Assembly: GCA_964624795.1 (NCBI GenBank)
Contig: CAZUZS010000012.1
Coordinates: forward strand, 16,632-80,631
Reading direction: 5' to 3'
DNA length: 64,000 bases
Origin: CAZUZS01 sp964624795
GTDB taxonomy: Bacteria > Calditrichota > Calditrichia > RBG-13-44-9
Under the pieces are notes generated by a model. That model was not told where the DNA came from, did not search any database, and saw only the letters and a program-made list of their open reading frames with translations. Below are positions 26,576 to 34,518 of this stretch, one piece after another. The position numbers and the translations under genes were made by a program. The stretch's first letter is position 1. The number at the start of each line of letters is the position of its first letter.

Positions 26576-26675
26576 NNNNNNNNNNNNNNNNNNNNNNNNN
26601 NNNNNNNNNNNNNNNNNNNNNNNNNNNNNNNNNNNNNNNNNNNNNNNNNNNNNNNNNNNNNNNNNNNNNNNNNNN
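26576..26675. other. scaffold gap of 100 N
   Basis: Exactly 100 N, the usual arbitrary gap length. The two flanks do not share an obvious overlap, unlike the other two gaps. Confidence 0.95.
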
Positions 26676-26754
26676 TAATGGAAGCACATGAAGCTTTTAT
26701 GAAGAAAAACAGAGCCGCCGGGCAGAATTTGTGTTGCGTGTTTCTATTGGCAGT

Positions 26755-27183
26755 TCAACCGTTCAGCCTGGCCTGCAGCTTGATTTCCGCGCCGGTGAGC
26801 AGCCTGGATACCGGGCAGTTTGCCTTGGCGGTTTCCGCCTGTTTCAAAAATTCATCTTTCCCTATTCCCGGAACATCCGCCTCGGTATTCAGCGTGATGT
26901 CCTTTATTTTGAACCCATCCTCGGTTTTAACCAGGTTAACTTCGGCGGTGGTGCTAATCCGCCGGGGGGTAAAACCGGCTTCGGACAGGCCGGCAGCCAG
27001 GGCCATGGAAAAACAGCCGGCGTGAGCGGCGCCTATCAACTCCTCCGGGTTGGTTCCCGTACCATCTTCGAACCGGGAAGCGAATGAATATGGTCCTTCA
27101 AATGCTCCGCTGCCCAGTTTCATTTTTCCCGTTCCCTGGATTAAATTACCTTCCCATACGGCAGATGATTTGCGTAATGGCAT
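26755..27183 (-). CDS. OsmC/Ohr-family peroxiredoxin-like protein
   Basis: A 142-residue protein of the OsmC family, which reduces organic hydroperoxides with a reactive cysteine pair. Both cysteines are present: C57 in AAHAGCFSMAL and C123 in KANCPVSRLL. The N-terminal WEGNLIQGTGKM and FEDGTGTNPEELIGAAHAGC fit the OsmC (not Ohr) subgroup. GAGGAGGG precedes the ATG. It belongs to a local oxidative-stress neighbourhood with the two sodC genes. Confidence 0.95.
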   Translation of the reverse strand: MPLRKSSAVWEGNLIQGTGKMKLGSGAFEGPYSFASRFEDGTGTNPEELIGAAHAGCFSMALAAGLSEAGFTPRRISTTAEVNLVKTEDGFKIKDITLNTEADVPGIGKDEFLKQAETAKANCPVSRLLTGAEIKLQARLNG

Positions 27184-27260
27184 TTATTTCCCTCCTCTTT
27201 TTAATTGTGCGTTTTTTTTAACCCCTGCATGCAGGCCTTGTTGTCCCAGTATTTCATTAA

Positions 27261-27318
27261 CACCGGGATTAATCCCGGTGCTAATAAATCTGCCTTGGTT
27301 TTAGCCGTTTCAACGGCT
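27261..27318 (+). repeat. palindromic REP-like repeat, copy 2
   Basis: A perfect 20-base palindrome CACCGGGATTAATCCCGGTG (27261-27280) is followed after 22 bases by AGCCGTT-TC-AACGGCT (27303-27318). It has the same two-part order as the reverse complement of copy 1 at 25047-25128. It lies 36 bases beyond the tal-pgi stop, so it may also act as a 3' end structure. Confidence 0.65.
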
Positions 27319-27353
27319 TACAAAACAATCTTTCACTATAGATGTAATTGCCG

Positions 27354-30194
27354 TTATTTCAGCAATTCCGCCAGTTTTTTCAATCCGCCATCAACGTCAC
27401 TCCCAAGATGGATGCGAATAACCCGCCGCTTGTGATCGTTGAGCGAGCGGTAATCGCCAAGTGCCTTGCTGCGGTGCAGGGTAGCAAAATCAAATTGTTC
27501 ACCCGCTATGGGGAGCTTATCCTGTGAATCGGCAGTGAGAATAATGAAGACACCAGTGTTTGCGCCGCCTTTGTGCAACTGGCCGGTGCTGTGCAGGTAG
27601 CGCGGTCCGTAGCCAAGTGTGGTGGCAACTTTCAATTTGTCCCGCAGGCTGTGACGAACCTTTTGCAGCGCCTCGTGGCGAGCCGGTGTTCGCATCACAT
27701 AAGAGAGCAGCGCCAGGTAGTCCGGCGATTTAGCCAAAGCAATAAATCCCTGCAGGAATTCTTTGGCCGAGCTCCGCTCGATTTTTCCAAGCCAACCGGC
27801 ATTCTCCTGCGCATAAATTGACAAAGCGCCTTCTTCAACCACAGGTTTGCCTTCGTTCAACGCACCCTCTTTTTTCCATTCATCGAGAAGTATTTTGGTA
27901 TTGTTTTTGGCCTCCGCCACATTGGGTTCGTCAAACGGATTGATACCGATGATTTTGCCGGCAGTGGCAGTTGCCAGTTCCCACCGGAAGAACTCGGCAC
28001 CCAGCGCCAGCTTATCTTTGATCTCAATCCTCACCACCGGATGTCCGGCTTCCTCCAGCGCAGCCAGTTTCTTTTCGTTTTGCTGATCTTCATCGCCTGC
28101 CGCGAAGAGGTAAGCAAATACCCGGTCTGCACTGTAATTTTGTGGATCGGCCAGTGCCTCGCTCTCCACGGGAACCAGACCAACACCCTCCTTGCCGGTG
28201 CTCTCCGCAATTAGCTGCTCCACCCAGTAGCCAAAAGAATAAATCGATTTGGATAGGACAAAAGTGACTTTGTCCCTGCCATTCCGTTGCTGCATTCCCA
28301 ACAGCACGCCCAGACTGACGCCGGGATTGGACTGCGACGGAATAAACGCGCCGCAGCTTATCTTTATCTGATTGGCATTTTCCAGCAGCTTCCGGATATT
28401 TATCCCAATGAGCGCCATCGGCAAAAGCCCAAAGTAAGAGAGTGCTGAGTAGCGGCCGCCGATATCCTGCGGATTTTCAAATACCCGCCGGAATTTTTTA
28501 TCCCGCGCAATGCCGACCAGCGGTGTGCCGGGATCGGTTACAGCGACAAAATGATTACCAACCTTCTCACCGGCCTTGACTTTTACTTTGTCGTAAAAAT
28601 ATTTGTAGTAGCTGATGGTCTCCGTAGTAGTTCCCGATTTACTTGCAACGATAAAAAGTGTTTTGGTTAAGTCGACCTGATCTTCAATATTTTTCACAGC
28701 TTCCGGATCGGTGCTGTCCAGAACGAGGAGTTGAGGAAATCCATCCGAAGAGCCGAAGGTCTCGCGCGCCACCTCCGGGCAGAGGCTGCTGCCGCCCATT
28801 CCAAGCAGCACCACATGCGAAAATCGGTCGTTTTTGATCTCATTTGCGAATGCGCTGAGTTCGTCAACTTTTCCAGCGAAATCGTTGACGCTGTTCAGCC
28901 ACCCCAGCCGGTTGCGAATGGCTTGGGCTTGCTTCTCATCGGATTTCCACAGGTAGGGATCCTTCTCAAACACACGGCGCGCAAACTGCTTGTCGTCAAG
29001 CGAAACAAATGCCGATTTGGCATCTGTCTTGCCGAAATCAATTTTCTGGCGACCTGCCTTCTTCTCCAGGTACTTCTGCCGCTGTCCCGCAAGCGTAGTC
29101 ATCAGCGTATTGTAGGGATCAATAAACTTCTGAATTCCTTCGTTTACCAACTGGAAGTCCGTTACAAAATCGATATCGATATCCAGCTTTTTCAGATCAT
29201 CAAGGATCTGCCGGGCTTCATCCAGTTCTTTCTCTATCGAATTTTCGTAGATTACCCCGTGATCGGCGAACGCCGCGATGGTGCTCTCCGGCATGGTGTT
29301 CACTGTATCCGGACCGATGAGCGGTTCAACATATTTCACATCGCTGTAAAGCGGGTCTTTGGTGCTGGTGCTGGCCCACAACGGACGCTGCACCCTTGCG
29401 CCCATATCTGCTAATTTTTTCCAGCGATTGCCGCTGAATATTCTTTTGTAACTCACGTACGCCAGCTTGGCATTCGCAACTGCCACTTTACCCAGCAGGT
29501 TTTCCGGGCGGGGCGCATCTCCGTGGCTTGCTTCCGGAATAATGCGGTGCCCGAGCAATTGGTCCACCAGCACATCGATACGGCTCAGGAAGAAGCTGGC
29601 CACCGATCGGACACTCTGGATTGGCTGATCTTCAGCCAGCCTGCGTTCCAATGCTTTGAGATACGCTTCAGCAACCGCCTCATAGCTGCGGATGGAAAAA
29701 AGCAGCGTGATATTGATGTTAATCCCTTCATAAAGCATCTGCTCAATTGCCGGCACGCCGGCCGGCGTTCCAGGTATTTTGATGAATACATTTGGGCGAT
29801 TCACGGCTTTGAAAAGGCGCCTCGCTTCGCTCATGGTGCCGTTAGTGTCGTGGCCCAGGTAAGGCGACACTTCCAGGCTGACAAATCCATCCACACCCTG
29901 TGATGAATCAAAAACCGGCCGCAGAATATCGCACGCATCCTGTACATCTTTTATGGTAAGTGCATCATATATTTCATGAACGCTTTTTCCTGCTTCAACC
30001 AATTGGGCGATTTGCTCATCATAATCGCTGCTATTCGATATTGCCTTATTGAAAATCGCGGGATTGGAGGTCATCCCCCTCAATCCCTGTTCGGTGACGC
30101 GTTTTTTCAACTCTCCGCTATTTATCATACCTCGGGTTAAATTGTCCAGCCAATAGCTCTGACCGAAGTTAATGAGCTTGATCAAGGTGTCCAT
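27354..30194 (-). CDS. tal-pgi: bifunctional transaldolase / glucose-6-phosphate isomerase
   Basis: A 946-residue two-enzyme fusion. Residues 1 to about 375 are transaldolase: MTSNPAIF at 41-48 and the Schiff-base lysine K139 in VFIKIPGTPAG. The remainder is phosphoglucose isomerase: GMGGSSLCPEVARETF, SKSGTTTETISYYKYF and a histidine/lysine-containing C-terminal end. It joins the non-oxidative pentose-phosphate pathway to the glucose-6-phosphate/fructose-6-phosphate exchange, so fructose-6-phosphate made by the first domain is substrate for the second. The fusion is known from several bacterial groups. GAGGAG precedes the ATG. Transketolase is the next gene upstream in the same direction. Confidence 0.97.
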   Translation of the reverse strand: MDTLIKLINFGQSYWLDNLTRGMINSGELKKRVTEQGLRGMTSNPAIFNKAISNSSDYDEQIAQLVEAGKSVHEIYDALTIKDVQDACDILRPVFDSSQGVDGFVSLEVSPYLGHDTNGTMSEARRLFKAVNRPNVFIKIPGTPAGVPAIEQMLYEGININITLLFSIRSYEAVAEAYLKALERRLAEDQPIQSVRSVASFFLSRIDVLVDQLLGHRIIPEASHGDAPRPENLLGKVAVANAKLAYVSYKRIFSGNRWKKLADMGARVQRPLWASTSTKDPLYSDVKYVEPLIGPDTVNTMPESTIAAFADHGVIYENSIEKELDEARQILDDLKKLDIDIDFVTDFQLVNEGIQKFIDPYNTLMTTLAGQRQKYLEKKAGRQKIDFGKTDAKSAFVSLDDKQFARRVFEKDPYLWKSDEKQAQAIRNRLGWLNSVNDFAGKVDELSAFANEIKNDRFSHVVLLGMGGSSLCPEVARETFGSSDGFPQLLVLDSTDPEAVKNIEDQVDLTKTLFIVASKSGTTTETISYYKYFYDKVKVKAGEKVGNHFVAVTDPGTPLVGIARDKKFRRVFENPQDIGGRYSALSYFGLLPMALIGINIRKLLENANQIKISCGAFIPSQSNPGVSLGVLLGMQQRNGRDKVTFVLSKSIYSFGYWVEQLIAESTGKEGVGLVPVESEALADPQNYSADRVFAYLFAAGDEDQQNEKKLAALEEAGHPVVRIEIKDKLALGAEFFRWELATATAGKIIGINPFDEPNVAEAKNNTKILLDEWKKEGALNEGKPVVEEGALSIYAQENAGWLGKIERSSAKEFLQGFIALAKSPDYLALLSYVMRTPARHEALQKVRHSLRDKLKVATTLGYGPRYLHSTGQLHKGGANTGVFIILTADSQDKLPIAGEQFDFATLHRSKALGDYRSLNDHKRRVIRIHLGSDVDGGLKKLAELLK

Positions 30195-30317
30195 ACTGTC
30201 ATCTCCTCTATTGCTTGTTTTTTCTTCACAGGATCCTTCGAATTTAATGTAGACATTTAAAAATTATGATTATGCCGCTTGCTCAGCAAGACGAATAAAT
30301 AGTGGCTAGTCAGAACT

Positions 30318-30381
30318 TTAACCCCACCCCCTTGCCCCCTCCCCTAATGCATTAGGGGAGGGAGTTGGGGGGAAGGGTTAA
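30318..30381. repeat. GC-rich long palindrome between tkt and tal-pgi
   Basis: A perfect 26-base palindrome at 30337-30362 centred on TAATGCATTA is extended imperfectly to a 64-base inverted repeat (30318-30381) with TTAACCC and GGGTTAA at the ends. It lies in the 257-base space between the transketolase stop and the tal-pgi start. It may be a transcription attenuator, a miniature inverted-repeat element, or both. Target-site duplications were not recognised. Confidence 0.65.
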
Positions 30382-30451
30382 GCATGAAGCCATTCCATAT
30401 TCTTCGAAATAGATACAATTCGCTGAGCAAAGTACATAATCATTTTAAATA

Positions 30452-32473
30452 TTATTTTCCCACCAGTTTTTTTGCCCGTTTTACGATATTATCAATAGTA
30501 AGGCCATAATGCTCATAGATCTCTTTATATGGCGCACTGGCTCCAAATTTGTCGATACCAATAACATCACCGGCATCCCCGGTCCACTCACGCCAGCCCA
30601 TTGAGGAACCTGCTTCCACCGCCAGGCGCGCTTTCACCCCGGAAGGGAGAATCTCGTCACGATAGGACTTTGGCTGGTCTTTGAAGAATTCCCAACTGGC
30701 CATGCTCACGCATCGCGCATCGATGCCCTCTGCAACAAGCTTTTCCTGCGCCCCAAGAATCAGTTGGACCTCGGAACCGCTGGCCATCAAAATTACATCG
30801 GGCGACCCCCCCCTCTCTTTGGAAATGACGTAGGCCCCCTTCAAAACACCATCGGCTGCACCAAGCTTGCGGCGGTCGAAAACCGGCAATTTCTGGCGGG
30901 TCAGAACCAGCATGGTTGGCCCTTCCCTGCGCATCATAGCGGCCCGCCAGGCGAAAGCAACCTCATTGGCATCTGCCGGCCGGATGACATACAAATGCGG
31001 CATCGCCCGCAGGGAAGCCAGGTGCTCCACCGGCTGGTGGGTCGGGCCGTCCTCGCCCAGCCCAATCGAATCGTGGGTCATCACATAGATGACCGGCAAT
31101 TCCATTAACGCTGCCAGACGGATAGCCGGACGGGCATAATCGGTAAAGATGAAGAATGTGGAGGCAAACGGCCGAATCCCACCGTGAAGCGCAATCCCGG
31201 AAGAGGCCGCGCACATATTGAGCTCCCGCACCCCCCAGGCCATATTCCGATTTTCGTACTGTCCCTTTTCGAAATAGCCGGAATCGTTGATCAGCGTTTT
31301 GGTGGAAGGCGCCAAATCACCGCTCCCCCCCATAAACCACGGCACTTTATCGGCCAGGCCGTTGATCACCTTGTGGGATGCGTTTCGCGTCGCAACCGGG
31401 CCGTCTTCCGGTTTGAACACCGGAATCTGACTGTCCCAGTCTTTTGGCAGCTCACCCTTTAAAGCGGCTTCGAATTTTTGTGCCAATTCAGGGAATTCAC
31501 TCTTGTAAGCGGCATATTTCCGTTCCCACTCTTTTTCCCGGATTTTTCCCTGCTCAACCGCTTCGCGCATGTGAGCGAATGCTTCATCAGGAACAAGAAA
31601 TTTCTCATCCCTGGGCCAGCCATAAAATTCCTTCGCCAGAGCAATTTCTTCCTCTCCCAAAGGTGACCCGTGCGCTTCGGGCGTGTCCTGCATGTTCGGG
31701 GCGCCGTACCCGATGTGTGATCGGACGATAATCAGCGATGGCCGATCCTTTTCTTTTTGCGCGCTGGAAATCGCAGCCGTAATTGCTTCCAGGTCGTTGG
31801 CCTTATCGCCGATATTCTGCACATGCCATTGATAGCCCTCGAAGCGTTTGGCGACATTATCCGAATAGGTGATCTCTGTATTCCCTTCTATGCTGATGTG
31901 GTTGTCATCGTAAAAATAAATCATTTTGCCAAGGCCCAGATGCCCTGCAAGGGAAGCGGCCTCGCTGGAAGCTCCCTCCATTAAATCTCCGTCACCACAA
32001 AACGCATAGGTGTAGTGATCGATAATATTATAGCTTCCCCGGTTGAAAAGTGCTGCCAGGTGCGCCTCGGCAATTGCCATCCCCACGCCGTTCATAAATC
32101 CCTGCCCCAACGGACCGGTAGTAGTTTCAATGCCTGGCGTCAAGCCATACTCCGGGTGACCAGGAGTTTTGCTGCCCCACTGCCGGAATTTTTTTATATC
32201 GTCCAGCGAAAGATCGTAGCCGGTCAAATAGAGCATCGAGTATTGCAGCATGGACGCATGGCCGTTTGAAAGAACAAAGCGATCCCTGTTTATCCATTTC
32301 GGATTTTTAGGATTGAACCGCAGAAAACGCTTCCACAGGACATACGCCAGCGGCGCCAGCGCCATGGGGGCGCCGGGGTGCCCGGAATTCGCTTTTTGCA
32401 CCGCATCCATCGACAGGGTTCGAATTGTATTTATTGTTAATTCTTCTATGGACATGTTTTTTAGATTTGACAT
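30452..32473 (-). CDS. tkt: transketolase
   Basis: A 673-residue thiamine-diphosphate enzyme that moves two-carbon units between sugar phosphates. GHPGAPM is at 31-37, the ThDP/Mg motif begins GDGDLMEG and continues to YDDNHISIEG, and the second-domain cofactor contact is EDGPTHQPVEHLASLRA. The length is normal for full bacterial transketolases. The start is the ATG at 32473 with AAGGTG upstream; the in-frame GTG three codons earlier is ignored. It is functionally matched to the downstream transaldolase-isomerase fusion. Confidence 0.97.
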   Translation of the reverse strand: MSNLKNMSIEELTINTIRTLSMDAVQKANSGHPGAPMALAPLAYVLWKRFLRFNPKNPKWINRDRFVLSNGHASMLQYSMLYLTGYDLSLDDIKKFRQWGSKTPGHPEYGLTPGIETTTGPLGQGFMNGVGMAIAEAHLAALFNRGSYNIIDHYTYAFCGDGDLMEGASSEAASLAGHLGLGKMIYFYDDNHISIEGNTEITYSDNVAKRFEGYQWHVQNIGDKANDLEAITAAISSAQKEKDRPSLIIVRSHIGYGAPNMQDTPEAHGSPLGEEEIALAKEFYGWPRDEKFLVPDEAFAHMREAVEQGKIREKEWERKYAAYKSEFPELAQKFEAALKGELPKDWDSQIPVFKPEDGPVATRNASHKVINGLADKVPWFMGGSGDLAPSTKTLINDSGYFEKGQYENRNMAWGVRELNMCAASSGIALHGGIRPFASTFFIFTDYARPAIRLAALMELPVIYVMTHDSIGLGEDGPTHQPVEHLASLRAMPHLYVIRPADANEVAFAWRAAMMRREGPTMLVLTRQKLPVFDRRKLGAADGVLKGAYVISKERGGSPDVILMASGSEVQLILGAQEKLVAEGIDARCVSMASWEFFKDQPKSYRDEILPSGVKARLAVEAGSSMGWREWTGDAGDVIGIDKFGASAPYKEIYEHYGLTIDNIVKRAKKLVGK

Positions 32474-32572
32474 TATAATCACCTTTTTAGTTTTGAATTA
32501 CCCGCTCCCGTTTTTTCAGACACAGCATCCGGAAAACCATAAGTTGCGATATCACCACGGCCATTTCAAAAC

Positions 32573-33508
32573 TCAGCCGTGATCGGGAAAGGGATCTGTG
32601 CTTCTAATCATTTGCAGTCCCCGGCTTTTAAATTCCGCAAACTTCTCTTTCGTGATTCTGCTAAAGTCCACTTCCGGATGCACAACTGGCGACATGCAGT
32701 CCTCCAGAACAAATACTTTCTTCAATTGCTCCGGCTGGTCTTGGAATATTTCCACCAAGTCTTCCGCAGTCTCCAGAACGCAATGGCTGGCAGCTTCCCC
32801 GGCTAAAAAGATAAAATCATACTCCGCAAGCGTTTTAATAAAATCACTGCTCAGCACTCCCTTCGGCTCACCCGGTATTTCGATTTCCGGTTTCAGCATC
32901 GAGTAATGCTCGGTTTGGGGAATGCTTCCTTTGCGCCACCAGGTGGGCTGCGATTTCCGCGCTACCGAATGCCAGAAAACCGCCGACCACAGTTCCGGAT
33001 CCAGCGCATTGCCAATACCGCCAATCGGGACGTGGTAGGGCCAGATGGTGAGCTTCTTTTTGGCGTCCTGCTGCAGCCGCTTAACATATTGGACCGACCA
33101 TTCCTTTTGGAAAACCGGTTTCCATTTTCCATTTTCAATATTTTTTTCCGAAATTATGGCAAAAGGCTCCGGGTGCTGCCCTTCATCATCTATCCACCAG
33201 GCGGGATGAAAAATTTGCAGTGGCAGATGGGAGTCCAACGAGCATGTAATGTGGGTAATTTTCCCGGCATTTCGGAAAATGAACCCGATCAGCCGCCTGA
33301 TATCATTGGCTGCGCCGGGGACAAATAACGTTCCGCCCTGGTGGCAGAAATCCACCTGCATATCCACCACCAGCAACAATGTCCTGATTTTATCCGAATC
33401 GGCGGGCGGCAGCGCGGCGTTCTCCGCCTGCCCGGCGATTACTGCAACATCCGGGTAAAAGAGCTTGCCTATTCTCTGCGGGTTATAGTATTCCGGAAAT
33501 GGCTGCAT
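32573..33508 (-). CDS. isochorismatase-like cysteine hydrolase
   Basis: A 311-residue protein of the isochorismatase/nicotinamidase superfamily. The nucleophile region GEAASHCVLETAED gives C243, and the catalytic Asp is D49 in LLVVDMQVDFCHQGG. The acidic/metal-like loop is in WPYHVPIGGIGNAL. It is longer than typical nicotinamidases (about 200 residues), with an N-terminal extension of about 40 residues and a large insertion, a form seen in an uncharacterised subfamily. The substrate is unknown; nicotinamide is possible but not shown. ATG 33508 is preferred for its GAGGAAA-like upstream site. Confidence 0.8.
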   Translation of the reverse strand: MQPFPEYYNPQRIGKLFYPDVAVIAGQAENAALPPADSDKIRTLLLVVDMQVDFCHQGGTLFVPGAANDIRRLIGFIFRNAGKITHITCSLDSHLPLQIFHPAWWIDDEGQHPEPFAIISEKNIENGKWKPVFQKEWSVQYVKRLQQDAKKKLTIWPYHVPIGGIGNALDPELWSAVFWHSVARKSQPTWWRKGSIPQTEHYSMLKPEIEIPGEPKGVLSSDFIKTLAEYDFIFLAGEAASHCVLETAEDLVEIFQDQPEQLKKVFVLEDCMSPVVHPEVDFSRITKEKFAEFKSRGLQMIRSTDPFPDHG

Positions 33509-33598
33509 TCCTGGGTTTCCTCTGGATCCTGCTTTTTTAAATTTGAAGTCGCGGCAACCACGATTCACAAAAGGGAAGAGTTATCGTGAATTCCGGGA

Positions 33599-34165
33599 TC
33601 ACGCTGCCGGCTTATCCACAATCTGGACGGTGCTGGCCTGCGGCCCATTGTCGCCAATTTCTTCCACAAAACGCACACCGGTGCCGATTTTTAGGCGGCC
33701 GAAATCGTTATCCACTACACTGTTCCGGTGAAAATAGATTTCCCGGCTATCAATGGTTCTCAGGAATCCGTAACCTTCATCTGGGAACAACTGCGCGACA
33801 ACTGCTCCCGCGATCTGCTCCGGATGGGATTTCATTTCATTGCGCTGCCGTTCGACCAATTCCTGAACCTGCCGACGGGCTGCATCAAAGGCATCTCGCA
33901 CAACCCGCGTTAGCGGAACATGCATATCGCCTTCGCCGGATTCGCGGGTGACCACAATTTCGTGGCCGTGCGGGATACTTATATCCAGCCGCACCCGGAA
34001 AGGATTGCCCGATTTCTGGTGCTCCTGCGGTTTATCGATTATCACCCGGCAACTCGTCATATAATCGCAAATCTTCTCGAGCCGGGATAATTTGTCAGCT
34101 ACCAGTGTTCTGATATTTTCATCATTTTTGACATTGCGAAATGTCAATTCCAATGGAACTTGCAA
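33599..34165 (-). CDS. HPF/RaiA ribosome-hibernation domain fused to a cold-shock domain
   Basis: A 188-residue two-domain protein. Residues 1-105 follow the HPF/YfiA fold that binds the small ribosomal subunit (LELTFRNVKNDENIRTLVAD, CRVIIDKPQEH and GHEIVVTRESGEGD). Residues 117-185 are a cold-shock OB domain, with RNP1-like GYGFLRTIDSREIYFHRNSV. The start is a TTG: GGGGAGGT lies nine bases before it and an in-frame TAA lies three codons upstream, so no ATG start is possible. It is likely a stress-time ribosome or RNA-binding factor. Confidence 0.88.
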   Translation of the reverse strand: MQVPLELTFRNVKNDENIRTLVADKLSRLEKICDYMTSCRVIIDKPQEHQKSGNPFRVRLDISIPHGHEIVVTRESGEGDMHVPLTRVVRDAFDAARRQVQELVERQRNEMKSHPEQIAGAVVAQLFPDEGYGFLRTIDSREIYFHRNSVVDNDFGRLKIGTGVRFVEEIGDNGPQASTVQIVDKPAA

Positions 34166-34518
34166 GAGATCTTACCTCCCCTTTTACGAATTATTGTAAA
34201 TCAAAGACCGAAAGGTCTGTTGTAATTCTGTTGTTGACTTCCAATTTTTATTGCCGTGTTGTCCTTTCTATTTCATCCTCCTGATCCCGTTGGATATAAA
34301 GGAACAAACTTCTCCTTCCCCAACAAATATCGTTAAATATAAGGAAGTTTTTTCTTTCTGCGAATTAAAATCCTGCCAAAATTCACTTCGTTTGCTTTAT
34401 CCCGGTCGAAGGCTATTTCGTTTGAAATACACTGGCATTCTATCTCAATAAACAGACAACGCGTCTACCACCGTCTCTCCCGAGAGAATGGCCGCTTTCC
34501 ATTTCCAATGCATGAAGT
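34166..34518. other. intergenic region upstream of the HPF-CSD gene
   Basis: 353 bases with no gene. A small hairpin AGACC-GAAA-GGTCT lies at 34205-34218, about 40 bases before the TTG start of the HPF-CSD gene. It could influence its 5' leader. The rest is AT-rich. Confidence 0.4.
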
